A stretch of DNA of 64,000 bases from DASQPR01 sp963797675 (GTDB taxonomy: Bacteria; Actinomycetota; Actinomycetes; Mycobacteriales; Micromonosporaceae), in NCBI GenBank assembly GCA_963797675.1, contig CAWCQQ010000002.1:620001-684000 (forward strand). The letters run 5' to 3'. The notes below the pieces were generated by a model. That model was not told the origin of the DNA. It worked only from the letters and a program-made list of their open reading frames with translations, and searched no databases. This document shows, in pieces, positions 42,761 through 51,980 of this stretch. Both the position numbers and the translations under genes were made by a program. Within the stretch, counting starts at the first letter, position 1, and each line of letters starts with the position of its first letter.

Positions 42761-43227
42761 TGGCGATCAAGGTTCACCACCTGCGCCCCGCGCCCGGTTC
42801 CAAGACCGACAAGACTCGTGTCGGTCGTGGTGAAGGCTCGAAGGGTAAGACGGCCGGCCGTGGTACCAAGGGTACGAAGGCTCGCTACCAGGTTTCGGCT
42901 CGGTTTGAGGGCGGGCAGATGCCCCTCCACATGCGCCTGCCGAAGCTCAAGGGCTTCAAGAACAAGTTCAAGGTGTCGTTCCAGGTCGTGAACCTGGACC
43001 GTCTCGCCGAACTCTTCCCAGAGGGCGGTACGGTCGGCATCCTCCAGCTTGTCGAGGCCGGCGCGGTCCGTAAGGGTCAGCTGGTCAAGGTCCTTGGCAC
43101 CGGTGAATTGGGCGGCGTCAAGCTGGCCATTTCCGCCAATGCGTTCAGCGCCTCCGCGGTCTCGAAGATTGAGGCCGCCGGCGGCTCGGCACACGTACTC
43201 GCAGCTCACGCTGCGGCTACCGCCTGA
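42760..43227 (+). CDS. rplO: 50S ribosomal protein L15
   Basis: 155 residues. Starts with the basic loop-rich KVHHLRPAPGSKTDKTRVGR, GEGSKGKTAGRGTKG and FEGGQMPLHMRLPKLKGFKN, then a globular C-terminus ending HVLAAHAAATA. Late assembly protein. Last gene before the secY leader. Confidence 0.97.
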   Translation: MAIKVHHLRPAPGSKTDKTRVGRGEGSKGKTAGRGTKGTKARYQVSARFEGGQMPLHMRLPKLKGFKNKFKVSFQVVNLDRLAELFPEGGTVGILQLVEAGAVRKGQLVKVLGTGELGGVKLAISANAFSASAVSKIEAAGGSAHVLAAHAAATA

Positions 43228-43241
43228 TAAAGCGTTAGAGG

Positions 43242-43290
43242 ATCGTGGCGTTCGAACAGTTGTCAAACAGCTGTCCGGGCGCCACGATCG
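43242..43290 (+). terminator. Hairpin between rplO and secY
   Basis: GATCGTGGCG pairs with CGCCACGATC, with an inner ACAG/CTGT-type stem, 14 bases after the rplO stop. It separates spc genes from secY. The following bases (43291-43464) contain the secY leader with AGGAGG at 43453. Confidence 0.6.
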
Positions 43291-43464
43291 TCATATTGCC
43301 AAAATGCGCGGGTAACCTAGCTTCCACCCGAACCCGCGTATCCGGGCTCTGTGCATTAGAGTCCCGCCACGTAAGCTAAGTTGTTCCCCCGCCCGGGCAC
43401 TCGCCCGGGCGGCAGGCCACCCCCCGCCGTCGTCCCGACGGTCGCTCCGCGCAGGAGGAAGATC

Positions 43465-44826
43465 TTGCTCTCCGCCTTTCTCAGTGCGTTCAAGACGCCT
43501 GATCTGCGCAAGAAGCTGTTGTTCACGGTCGGGATGATCGCGATCTACCGCCTTGGCGCAACTGTTCCCAGCCCCGGCGTCTCGTACACGAACGTACAGG
43601 CTTGTATCAAGGGCATCACCGCGAACGGCAGTGCGAACGACGTTCTGACGCTGCTGAATCTGTTCTCCGGTGGTGCGCTGCTGCAGCTGTCGGTGTTCGC
43701 GCTCGGCATCATGCCGTACATCACCGCGAGCATCATCCTGCAGCTCCTCACGGTCGTGATCCCGCGTCTGGAGACGCTCCGCAAGGAGGGCCAGTCCGGC
43801 CAGGCGAAGATCACGCAGTACACCCGTTACCTCACCCTCGGCCTCGGCGTCCTGCAGGCGTCGGCGTTCGTCGCGCTGACCCGCTCCGGTGCCCTGTTCG
43901 GCGGTAACTCGGCAGCCTCCGGCTGCGACCAGGACGTCAACGCCACCTCGATCATCCCGGTCGTCAAGGGCATCCCGGACTGGCTCACGCTGACCACGCT
44001 CATCATCACGATGACCGCCGGTACCGGCGTCATCATGTGGCTGGGCGAGATGGTCACCGACCGCGGTGTCGGTAACGGCATGTCCGTCCTGATCTTCACG
44101 TCGATCGCGGCCCGGCTCCCCTCCGAGGGCTCGGCGATCCAGGCGTCGATCGGTTGGGGCCTGTTCGCCGTCGTGCTCCTGATCGGCGTCGCGATCATCA
44201 CCGCGGTGGTCTTCATCGAACAGGCACAACGCCGAATCCCGGTGCAGTACGCGAAACGAATGGTCGGCCGGCGCATGTACGGCGGCACCACGACCTACAT
44301 CCCGCTGAAGGTCAACCAGGCCGGCGTTATCCCGGTCATCTTCGCGTCCTCGCTGCTCTACCTGCCGCAGCTGGCTCTCCAGTTGATGGGCAACAACCCG
44401 ACCGGTTGGTTCGCCCGCTTCCTCGCGAACGACCTGACGCAGCCGAGCAGCTGGGTCAACATCTCGCTGTACTTCCTGCTGATCATCTTCTTCACGTACT
44501 TCTACGTGTCGATCACGTTCAACCCGACCCAGGTCGCGGATGACATGAAGAAGTACGGCGGCTTCGTCCAGGGCGTACGCCCCGGTAAGCCGACCGCGTC
44601 GTACTTCGACTACATCCTCTCCCGCATCACGCTTCCGGGCGCTCTGTACCTTGCCATCATCGCGGTGCTGCCGAACCTGTTCATCAGCCTCGTGGGTAGC
44701 GGCAACAAGCAGTCGTTCCCGTTCGGTGGCACGGCGGTTCTGATCATCGTCGGTGTCGCACTGGACACCGTGAAGCAGATCGAGAGCCAGCTGATGCAGC
44801 GCAACTACGAAGGGTTCCTTCGGTAG
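43465..44826 (+). CDS. secY: Protein translocase subunit SecY
   Basis: 453 residues. TTG 43465 is chosen: AGGAGG lies at 43453-43458 and the protein begins LSAFLSAFKTPDLRKKLLF, the actinobacterial SecY start. Ten transmembrane helices form the channel. Landmarks: GATVPSPGVSYTN (plug region), LGIMPYITASIILQLLTVV, PRLETLRKEGQSGQAKI, and the cytosolic loop QRRIPVQYAKRMVG. Works with SecE (14153) and SecG. The frame is intact. Confidence 0.97.
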   Translation: MLSAFLSAFKTPDLRKKLLFTVGMIAIYRLGATVPSPGVSYTNVQACIKGITANGSANDVLTLLNLFSGGALLQLSVFALGIMPYITASIILQLLTVVIPRLETLRKEGQSGQAKITQYTRYLTLGLGVLQASAFVALTRSGALFGGNSAASGCDQDVNATSIIPVVKGIPDWLTLTTLIITMTAGTGVIMWLGEMVTDRGVGNGMSVLIFTSIAARLPSEGSAIQASIGWGLFAVVLLIGVAIITAVVFIEQAQRRIPVQYAKRMVGRRMYGGTTTYIPLKVNQAGVIPVIFASSLLYLPQLALQLMGNNPTGWFARFLANDLTQPSSWVNISLYFLLIIFFTYFYVSITFNPTQVADDMKKYGGFVQGVRPGKPTASYFDYILSRITLPGALYLAIIAVLPNLFISLVGSGNKQSFPFGGTAVLIIVGVALDTVKQIESQLMQRNYEGFLR

Positions 44827-44880
44827 TGCCGGCCCCGACCGCGCCAGTCAACGTCCCTTCGAACGACGGGGTGAGCTAAC

Positions 44881-45537
44881 GTGCGCCTCGTTCTCGTCGG
44901 CCCGCCTGGCGCGGGCAAAGGCACTCAGGCCGAGTACATCGCGTCGCACCTGTCGGTGCCGTGGATCTCGACCGGAGACATCTTCCGCGCGAACGTCGCG
45001 CCGGGGCACGCCGCTCGGGCTCGAGGCCAAGCGCTATATGGACGACGGCAAGCTGGTGCCGGACGAAGTGACCATCAACATGGTCCGGGGCCGGCTTGCC
45101 GAGGCGGACACCGAGCGACGGCTTTCTGCTGGACGGTTTCCCGCGGACCGTTCCGCAGGCGAACGAACTCGACAAGATGCTCGCCGACCTCGGTACGCAG
45201 CTCGACCTCGTGCTCGAACTCGTGGTCGACAGCGACGAGGTGGTCCGGCGGTTGTCCGGCCGCCGTACCTGCAAGGGCTGCGGCAAGATCTGGCACGTCG
45301 AGTTCGACATGACGTTGAAGCCGGACGTCTGCGATCGGTGCGAGCGGCGAGTTGTTCCAGCGCGACGACGACAAGCCCGAGACGATCGCGAAGCGCCTCA
45401 CCGAATACGCCGACAAGACCGCGCCGTTGATCGACTTCTACGGCGCGCAGGGCAAGCTCGTGGGCATCGACGCCACGGGACTTGTGGAAGACATCACGCA
45501 GCGTGCGATTGACGCGCTCCGCTCGTACGGTGGGTAG
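44881..45537 (+). CDS. adk: Adenylate kinase (frame broken by 3 single-base gains)
   Basis: AMP + ATP to 2 ADP. GTG start: RLVLVGPPGAGKGTQAEYIA carries the P-loop. Gains near 45007, 45113 and 45345 must be skipped to read STGDIFRANVAPGTPLGLEA, DGFLLDGFPRTVPQANELDK and the LID. The LID has a zinc-type quartet, CKGC and CDRC around GKIWHVEFDMTLKPDV. About 217 residues. It lies between secY and map, the usual order. Confidence 0.94.
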
Positions 45538-45538
45538 T

Positions 45539-46388
45539 GTGCGCAGCAGCAGCCTCAATATCCAGATCAAGACGCCCGAACAGCTCGTGCAGATGCGGGC
45601 CGCCGGCCTCGTGGTCAGCGCCGCGCTGGAACGTATGCGTGCCGCCGTCGCGCCCGGAGTCAGCACCGCCGACTTGGATGCGATTGCTGAGGAGACCATC
45701 CGCGGGCACGGTGCGATCCCGTCGTTCAAGGGTTACCACGGATTCCCCGGCTCGATCTGCTCGTCGGTGAACGACGAGATCGTGCACGCCATCCCGTCGC
45801 CGAAGGTCGGTACTCGCCGAGGGCGACGTGATCTCACTCGACTGCGGCGCGATCTTGGATGGTTGGCACGGTGATGCGGCGATCACGGTCGCGGTCGGGG
45901 AGATCAAACCCGAGGTGGTACGGATGACCAAGGTCGCCGAGGACTCGATGTGGGCCGGCATCGCCGCTGCCGCTCGGGGCGCTGCCTCCGGCCGCGGTCG
46001 CTTGACCGACATCTCCTACGCGATCGAGTCGACCATCCGGGCCGGCGGCCGGTACGGCATCGTCGACGGCTACGGCGGCCACGGCATCGGTACCGAGATG
46101 CACCAGGATCCGCACGTGCTCAACTTCGGCCGGCCGGGTAAGGGTCCGGCGTTGGTGCCGGGCATGGCGCTCGCGATCGAGCCGATGATCACCTACGGGT
46201 CCGCGCGGACCGCCGAGATGGCGGACGGCTGGACCGTGGTGACCCGGGACGGGTCGATCGCGGTGCACGTCGAGCACACGATCGCGATCTTCGACGACGG
46301 CGTCTGGGTGACCACGGCTCCGGACGGCGGTGTTGGGCGCCTCGGCGATCTGGTCACCGCCCGCGCTCGCAACGAAGACGGCGCCTGA
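45539..46388 (+). CDS. map: Type I methionine aminopeptidase (frame broken by 1 single-base gain)
   Basis: Removes N-terminal Met. GTG start two bases after the adk stop. KTPEQLVQMRAAGLVVSAAL, KGYHGFPGSICSSVNDEIVH, then after an extra base near 45809 EGDVISLDCGAILDGWHGDA. Metal ligands are visible: Asp in SLDCG, Asp in DGWHGDAAIT, His in GGHGIGTEMHQDP, Glu in AIEPM, Glu in VEHTIAIF. About 282 residues. Confidence 0.95.
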
Positions 46389-46449
46389 GAAGCTCGTCGC
46401 TCGCGCAGCGACTGGCGCGAGATGGCGCCGCAATGGCATCCTTCTAGGC

Positions 46450-47005
46450 GTGTCGGAGGATCGGGATGCGCTGCGCGCAGGGGACGTGGATCGGGAGTTT
46501 GTCGCCGAACAACTGCGTAATGCCCTCAACGAGGGTCGTCTGACACTTACCGAATACGATGACCGGCTCCAGGAGGCGTACGCCGCCCGGACGTACGGTG
46601 ATCTGAAGGGTTTGTTGAGCGATCTGCCGACCGTCACGCCGGGATCGCGTTCTCAGGTCGTGCCGTCCCGTCCGGTTCTGCCGTCCGAGTCCGCTGTGTC
46701 CGCGATTCCCGCGCCGCAGGGCAACCTGACCGCGGCATGGCTCGCGCACGAGTGGGGCGACTGGCTCAAGCTCAGCCTGCTTCTCACCGCCATCTGGCTG
46801 GCCACCGGCCACGGCTACTTCTGGCCGATCTGGGCGATCGGGTTCATCGGCGTGGTCAAGATCGGTCAGACTGTCACGGGGCTGGCCAGCGGTGAGCCTC
46901 GGAAGCGATACGAGCGGCAGCAACGCAAGGCGATCGAGCGCGAGCAGCGCCGGGCCGAAGAGCGCGACCAGGCGCACGGACGAACGCGACGAACGGCGCG
47001 ACTAG
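46450..47005 (+). CDS. DUF1707 domain membrane protein
   Basis: GTG start. Residues about 1-58 are the DUF1707 domain (SEDRDALRAGDVDREFVAEQ, LRNALNEGRLTLTEYDDRL, AARTYGDLKGLLSDLP), usually found with a membrane or 2TM domain in actinobacteria. A Pro/Ser linker, two hydrophobic segments (WLKLSLLLTAIWLATG, FWPIWAIGFIGVV) and a charged Arg/Glu tail follow. As written the frame runs to 47082, through the infA leader element. One extra base near 46975 gives a stop at 47003-47005 with a tail TDERDERRD, which I prefer. Function unknown. Confidence 0.78.
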
Positions 47006-47019
47006 CGTCGATGTGGCCG

Positions 47020-47046
47020 CCGACACGCCCGACCACGGGGGCCGGG
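47020..47046 (+). promoter_or_regulatory. Ribosomal-protein leader element, copy 3 (infA)
   Basis: Diverged copy of the 28513 and 33136 element: CCGACACGCCCGACC is kept, then ACGGGGGCCGGG in place of GCGGGGGTCGG. It lies immediately upstream of the predicted infA promoter rather than inside the transcript, unlike copy 1, unless another promoter is used. Confidence 0.55.
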
Positions 47047-47047
47047 T

Positions 47048-47077
47048 TTGCTGCGGCGTATGCTGGACGCGTACACT
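47048..47077 (+). promoter_or_regulatory. infA promoter
   Basis: TTGCTG (47048-47053), an 18-base spacer and TACACT (47072-47077), about 150 bases before infA. The -10 is identical to that of rpoB. Confidence 0.6.
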
Positions 47078-47227
47078 TTTGATTCGGCGCGCTGCGTCCA
47101 CTCTGCCATGCCTTTCCTCTTCTTAGGGCTGGGCGGAGCCGCGGCTGGCACGGCTGGCTTGAGATAGCCGGACGTGAATGGATAAAGCGATGCCGATCAG
47201 TAGACATGACGTCAGGTAGCGGAGGAT

Positions 47228-47449
47228 ATGCCGAAAAAAGATGGGGCCATCGAGATCGAGGGCCGAGTAGTCGAGCCACTGCCGAACGCCATGTTCCGCG
47301 TGGAACTCGCGAATGGCCACAAAGTCTTGGCACACATCAGTGGCAAGATGCGACAGCACTACATCCGCATCCTGCCCGAGGACCGGGTCGTCGTCGAACT
47401 TTCGCCGTACGACCTGACTCGTGGACGCATTGTGTACCGCTACAAGTAG
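47228..47449 (+). CDS. infA: Translation initiation factor IF-1
   Basis: 73 residues, complete OB-fold. MPKKDGAIEIEGRVVEPLPN, ANGHKVLAHISGKMRQHYIR, TRGRIVYRYK. Occupies the A site during initiation. GCGGAGGAT is the ribosome-binding site. Followed 23 bases later by rpmJ. Confidence 0.98.
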   Translation: MPKKDGAIEIEGRVVEPLPNAMFRVELANGHKVLAHISGKMRQHYIRILPEDRVVVELSPYDLTRGRIVYRYK

Positions 47450-47472
47450 TCCGAACACGTAAAGGGCAAACC

Positions 47473-47586
47473 GTGAAGGTCAAGCCGAGCGTCAAGAAGA
47501 TCTGCCAGAAGTGCCGGGTCATCCGGCGCCACGGGCGGGTCATGGTCATTTGTTCTGACCCGCGTCACAAGCAGCGCCAGGGCTGA
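47473..47586 (+). CDS. rpmJ: 50S ribosomal protein L36, zinc type
   Basis: 37 residues, GTG start. MKVKPSVKKICQKCRVIRRH, then ICSDPRHKQRQG. The three Cys and one His of the zinc site are present. Short but unambiguous, in the standard infA-rpmJ-rpsM order. Confidence 0.97.
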   Translation: MKVKPSVKKICQKCRVIRRHGRVMVICSDPRHKQRQG

Positions 47587-47799
47587 TGTCTGGCGCGGCT
47601 TCGTGCCGCATCGACGCACACCAGCAAGAATTGAAAATGCTCGTTCCAGCCGCGAAGTAGTCATGCATTACTGATTGGCGCGCGTACGCGTCAAGGCGAT
47701 CTCGTGGTTAGTCCCCTGGTTAGAGGCCGGGGCCCGTCCGGGCAGACGGGGCGGAGCGGGCACAGACCTCTACGAAGACCACGAGGAGTACGCCCAGAC

Positions 47800-48180
47800 A
47801 TGGCTCGTCTTGTCGGCGTTGATCTTCCGCGCGATAAGCGCATGGAGATCGCGCTCACCTACATTTTCGGGATCGGCCGGACCCGCTCGAGCGCTGCGCT
47901 CGTCGCGACCGGTATCTCCCCGGACAAGCGCAGCAAGGACCTGACCGACGAAGAGGTCGTGGCCCTGCGCGACTACATCACCGCCAACTTCAAGGTCGAG
48001 GGTGACCTGCGACGTGAGGTCGCAGCGGACATCCGTCGCAAGGTTGAGATTGGCTGCTACCAGGGCATTCGCCACCGTCGTGGCCTGCCCGTGCGCGGCC
48101 AGCGCACGCGTACCAACGCGCGTACCCGCAAGGGTCCGAAGCGCACCGTCGCCGGCAAGAAGAAGGCTGGCAAGAAGTGA
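47800..48180 (+). CDS. rpsM: 30S ribosomal protein S13
   Basis: 126 residues. MARLVGVDLPRDKRMEIALT, YIFGIGRTRS, and C-terminal RHRRGLPVRGQRTRTNARTR. Head protein contacting tRNA and 50S. ATG 47800 lies 213 bases after rpmJ; that spacer holds GC-rich inverted segments but no gene. Confidence 0.98.
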   Translation: MARLVGVDLPRDKRMEIALTYIFGIGRTRSSAALVATGISPDKRSKDLTDEEVVALRDYITANFKVEGDLRREVAADIRRKVEIGCYQGIRHRRGLPVRGQRTRTNARTRKGPKRTVAGKKKAGKK

Positions 48181-48208
48181 TGAAGCGAATCCAGGGAGCG
48201 CATAACTA

Positions 48209-48616
48209 ATGCCACCGAAGGCGCGCACCGGTACCCCTGTCAAGAAGGTCCGGCGCAAAGAACGCAAGAACGTTGCCCACGGGCACGCACACATCAAGAG
48301 CACGTTCAACAACACGATCGTGTCCATCACCGACCCGACCGGGGCCGTCATCTCTTGGGCCTCCGCCGGCCAGGTTGGCTTCAAGGGTTCGCGTAAGTCG
48401 ACTCCGTTCGCCGCGCAGCTGGCCGCCGAGGCCGCCGCACGTCGCGCGATGGAGCACGGCATGCGCAAGGTGGACGTGTTCGTGAAGGGTCCGGGCTCCG
48501 GTCGCGAGACCGCCATCCGTTCGCTGCAGGCCGTGGGCCTCGAGGTCGGTCAGATCTCCGACGTCACGCCGCAGCCGCACAACGGATGCCGTCCGCCGAA
48601 GCGTCGCCGGGTCTAA
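48209..48616 (+). CDS. rpsK: 30S ribosomal protein S11
   Basis: 135 residues. HGHAHIKSTFNNTIVSITDP, SAGQVGFKGSRKSTPFAAQL, and ending DVTPQPHNGCRPPKRRRV. Platform protein of 30S. Start 28 bases after rpsM. Confidence 0.98.
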   Translation: MPPKARTGTPVKKVRRKERKNVAHGHAHIKSTFNNTIVSITDPTGAVISWASAGQVGFKGSRKSTPFAAQLAAEAAARRAMEHGMRKVDVFVKGPGSGRETAIRSLQAVGLEVGQISDVTPQPHNGCRPPKRRRV

Positions 48617-48632
48617 GGGAGAATAAGAGAAG

Positions 48633-49259
48633 ATGGCACGTTATACAGGTGCGGACTGCCGCCGTTGCCGCCGCGAGAAGATGAAGCTCTTCCTCAAGGG
48701 CAGCAAGTGCGATGGGCCGAAATGCCCGTTTGAGTCGCGTCCCTTCCCGCCCGGCCAGCACGGCCGCGGTCGTCTGAAGGAGACGGAGTACCTGCTGCAG
48801 CTTCGCGAGAAGCAGAAGGCCCGCCGGATCTACGGTGTGCTGGAGAAGCAGTTCCGTGGCTACTACGAGGAAGCCGTCGCCAAGCCGGGCAAGACCGGTG
48901 AGGTGCTGCTGCAGATCCTCGAGTCGCGTCTCGACAACGTCGTGTACCGGGCCGGCTACGCCAAGTCTCGCGACATGGCCCGCCAGGTCGTCAAGCACGG
49001 CCACATCACGGTGAACGGCCGCAAGGTCGACATCCCGTCGTACCGCGTCCGGGACCACGACATCGTGGAGGTCCGCGAGAAGTCGCGCGAGCTCACGCCG
49101 TTCGTGATCGCGGTGGCCGAGGCCGGCTCGAAGACCGTCCCGGCGTGGCTCGAGGCGATCCCGTCGCAGCTCAAGATCCTGGTGCACAACCTGCCGATGC
49201 GCGGCGCGATCGACACCCAGGTGCAGGAACAACTCATCGTCGAGCTTTACTCGAAGTGA
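48633..49259 (+). CDS. rpsD: 30S ribosomal protein S4, zinc type
   Basis: 208 residues. The N-terminal zinc knuckle has Cys residues at 9, 12, 26 and 31 (CRRC, KCDGPKC). Then the S4 domain (LESRLDNVVYRAGYAKSRDM, VKHGHITVNGRKVDIPSYRV). Ends VQEQLIVELYSK. First assembler of the 30S body. Confidence 0.98.
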   Translation: MARYTGADCRRCRREKMKLFLKGSKCDGPKCPFESRPFPPGQHGRGRLKETEYLLQLREKQKARRIYGVLEKQFRGYYEEAVAKPGKTGEVLLQILESRLDNVVYRAGYAKSRDMARQVVKHGHITVNGRKVDIPSYRVRDHDIVEVREKSRELTPFVIAVAEAGSKTVPAWLEAIPSQLKILVHNLPMRGAIDTQVQEQLIVELYSK

Positions 49260-49471
49260 TTTTGGAAACCGCTCCAGACTAGCTGGCGGCGTTGCACGGC
49301 CCCTTGTGTGCAACCGAGCACACGGCGGGGGCGTGCGCCTTGCCAGCGAGGCTGGATCGGGTCCCAAAATCGGGTCCGCGGGTGTAGGGCTTTGGAGCAC
49401 TAGACCCGAAGATCCAAATTTCTATTCAGTCGGGCATCAAATAGCGGGTGCCCCGAACGAAAAGAGAAACA

Positions 49472-50497
49472 GTGCTTATCTCTCAGCGTCCGTCACTGAG
49501 CGAAGAGTCGATCAGCGACACCCGGTCCCGGTTCACGATCGAGCCGCTGGAGCCGGGCTTCGGCTACACGCTCGGCAACTCGCTTCGCCGTACCCTGCTC
49601 AGCTCGATTCCGGGTGCCGCCGTCACGTCGATCAAGGTCGACGGCGTGCTGCACGAATTCACCACCATTCCGGGTGTGAAGGAAGACGTCGTCGAGCTGG
49701 TCATGAACGTCAAGGAGCTGTGCGTCAGCTCCGAGCACGACGAGCCGGTCAGCATGTACCTGCGCAAGCAGGGCCCCGGCGACATCACCGCCGGTGACAT
49801 CCAGCCGCCGGCCGGCGTCAGCGTCCACAACCCGGACCTGAAGCTCGCGACGCTCAACGGCAAGGCGCGGGTCGACATGGAACTGACCGTCGAGCGTGGC
49901 CGCGGCTACGTCACGGCGAACCAGAACAAGCAGCTCAACGCCGAGATCGGCCGGATCCCGGTCGACTCGATCTACTCGCCGGTGCTCAAGGTGACGTACC
50001 GCGTCGAGGCGACTCGTGTCGAGCAGCGCACCGACTTCGACCGTCTGATCATCGACGTCGAAACGAAGGCTTCGATCTCTCCGCGTACGGCTCTGGCGTC
50101 CGCCGGTTCGACCCTGGTCGAGCTGTTCGGTCTCGCTCGCGAGCTGGACGAAGAGGCCGAGGGCATCGACATCGGCCCGTCGCCGCAGGACGCGCAGCTC
50201 GCTGCCGACCTGGCACTGCCGATCGAGGAGCTGGACCTCACCGTCCGGTCGTACAACTGCCTCAAGCGCGAGGGCATCAACGCCGTCGGCGAGCTGATCG
50301 GTCGCACCGAGGCGGACCTGCTCGACATCCGTAACTTCGGCCAGAAGTCGATCGACGAGGTCAAGATGAAGCTGGCCGGCATGGGTCTGGGTCTGAAGGA
50401 CTCGGCGCCGACCTTCGACCCGGCCAACGTGGTGGACAGCTTCGCAGACAGCGACTACGACGTTGACGACGACTACCGCGAGACCGAACAGCTGTAG
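49472..50497 (+). CDS. rpoA: DNA-directed RNA polymerase subunit alpha
   Basis: 341 residues. GTG 49472 gives LISQRPSLSEESISDTRSRF. N-terminal assembly domain (EPLEPGFGYTLGNSLRRTLL) and C-terminal domain for UP elements and activators (LDLTVRSYNCLKREGINAVG, LLDIRNFGQKSIDEVKMKL). Acidic tail. The 212-base gap after rpsD may carry its own promoter; none is obvious. Confidence 0.98.
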   Translation: MLISQRPSLSEESISDTRSRFTIEPLEPGFGYTLGNSLRRTLLSSIPGAAVTSIKVDGVLHEFTTIPGVKEDVVELVMNVKELCVSSEHDEPVSMYLRKQGPGDITAGDIQPPAGVSVHNPDLKLATLNGKARVDMELTVERGRGYVTANQNKQLNAEIGRIPVDSIYSPVLKVTYRVEATRVEQRTDFDRLIIDVETKASISPRTALASAGSTLVELFGLARELDEEAEGIDIGPSPQDAQLAADLALPIEELDLTVRSYNCLKREGINAVGELIGRTEADLLDIRNFGQKSIDEVKMKLAGMGLGLKDSAPTFDPANVVDSFADSDYDVDDDYRETEQL

Positions 50498-50538
50498 CCC
50501 GTAGGGCTGCCGCCGATAACCTTCAAGGAGCACGAACC

Positions 50539-51090
50539 ATGCCTACGCCCACCAAGGGTCCCCGCCTCGGCGGAAGCCCGGCGCACGAGCGGCTTTTGCT
50601 GGCGAACCTGGCTACGGCCCTGTTCCAGCACGGCCGGATCACCACGACCGAGACGAAGGCCAAGCGCCTCCGGCCGCTCGCCGAGCGTCTTGTCACCTTC
50701 GCGAAGCGCGGTGACCTGCACGCTCGCCGTCAGGTCATGACGGTGGTCAAGGACAAGGACGTGGTGTACACGCTGTTCGACCAGATCGGGCCGCGTTACA
50801 CGACCCGGCCGGGTGGCTACACCCGCATCATCAAGGTCGGTCCGCGCAAGGGCGACAACGCGCCCATGGCGATCATCGAACTGGTCGAGGAGATGCCGGT
50901 GGCCGTTGCTCCGGCGAAGGCCGCCCCGGCCCGCAAGGCCGCGAAGGCCGCTGCGACCGCCGCGGTCAAGGACGACACGGTGGCCGCGCTCGCCGGCGAT
51001 GACGACGAGGTCGTAGCGACCGACGTCGTTGACGTCGCCGAGGTGGACGATGAGGTCGAGGTCGACGAGACCAAGACCGACGAGTCCTGA
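50539..51090 (+). CDS. rplQ: 50S ribosomal protein L17, with an acidic C-terminal extension
   Basis: 183 residues against about 120 for the core. MPTPTKGPRLGGSPAHERLL, NLATALFQHGRITTTETKAK, then GGYTRIIKVGPRKGDNAPMA. The last 55 or so residues are Ala/Lys then Asp/Glu/Val-rich, as in other actinobacterial L17 proteins. A terminator follows within 20 bases. Confidence 0.97.
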   Translation: MPTPTKGPRLGGSPAHERLLLANLATALFQHGRITTTETKAKRLRPLAERLVTFAKRGDLHARRQVMTVVKDKDVVYTLFDQIGPRYTTRPGGYTRIIKVGPRKGDNAPMAIIELVEEMPVAVAPAKAAPARKAAKAAATAAVKDDTVAALAGDDDEVVATDVVDVAEVDDEVEVDETKTDES

Positions 51091-51109
51091 TCTCGGACCA
51101 CAGTACGGT

Positions 51110-51159
51110 GAACGGGCTCGACGCTCCCCACTTCGGGGGCGCCGGGCCCGTTCCGTTTT
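51110..51159 (+). terminator. Terminator of the rpoA-rplQ unit
   Basis: GAACGGGC (51110-51117) pairs with GCCCGTTC (51146-51153). Inside it CGCTCCCC pairs with GGGGGCG, and CCGTTTTC follows. It begins 20 bases after the rplQ stop and argues that truA starts downstream of it. Confidence 0.8.
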
Positions 51160-51161
51160 CG

Positions 51162-51980
51162 GTGACGCGGATTCGGCTCGACGTCGCGTACGACGGCACC
51201 GACTTCTCCGGATGGGCGGTGCAGCCGGAACGCCGTACGGTCGCCGGTGTCCTGCTGTCCTACCTGGGACGGATCTTCTCGCCACACGGCGTGGCCGGGT
51301 TGACCGTCGCCGGGCGTACGGACGCCGGTGTGCACGCCAGCGGTCAGGTTGCGCACCTGGACGTGCCGGCCGATGCCTGGGCGGCGCTCGCCGGTTCGAT
51401 CATTCATCGCCTGGCCGGTCTGCTGCCGCCGGACGTACGGGTGACGGCTGCGACCGCCGTACCGGATGTGTTTGATGCTCGATTTTCGGCTCTGTCCCGC
51501 CGGTACGAGTATCGCATCGACGACGGCCCCTACGGCGCTGCTCCGCTGCGAGCACGCGACACCCTCACCTGGCCCCGTCGGCTCGACATCGACGCTCTCA
51601 GCGCCGCCTCAGACACGCTGGTGGGCCTCCACGATTTCGTGGCGTTCTGCAAGCGCAAAGAGCACGCGAGCACGATCCGGGCGATCAGCCGGTTCGACTG
51701 GCGCCGCGACCCGGACGGCGTGCTGGTCGCGACCGTGCAGGCCGACGCGTTCTGCCAGTCGATGGTGCGGAGCCTGGTCGGTGCGTTGATCGCGGTCGGC
51801 GAAGGCCGGCGCGCACCGGAGTGGCCGGCCGGGATGCTCACGCGCTCCGAGCGGGCCAGCGACATCGCGGTCGCGCCGCCGCACGGGCTCAACCTCGTCG
51901 AGGTGGTCTACCCGGCGGCGGGCGAACTGGCGGCGCGGGCCGTGGTGACCCGCAACCGCCGCGATCTCACTTCGATGTAG
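51162..51980 (+). CDS. truA: tRNA pseudouridine(38-40) synthase TruA
   Basis: 272 residues from GTG 51162, giving TRIRLDVAYDGTDFSGWAVQ. An in-frame GTG at 51108 is rejected because it lies inside the rplQ terminator. Catalytic Asp in GRTDAGVHASGQVAH; also FSALSRRYEYRI, HDFVAFCKR and SMVRSLVGALI. Modifies U38-U40 of the anticodon arm. Its end overlaps the opposing gene by 14 bases. Confidence 0.96.
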   Translation: MTRIRLDVAYDGTDFSGWAVQPERRTVAGVLLSYLGRIFSPHGVAGLTVAGRTDAGVHASGQVAHLDVPADAWAALAGSIIHRLAGLLPPDVRVTAATAVPDVFDARFSALSRRYEYRIDDGPYGAAPLRARDTLTWPRRLDIDALSAASDTLVGLHDFVAFCKRKEHASTIRAISRFDWRRDPDGVLVATVQADAFCQSMVRSLVGALIAVGEGRRAPEWPAGMLTRSERASDIAVAPPHGLNLVEVVYPAAGELAARAVVTRNRRDLTSM

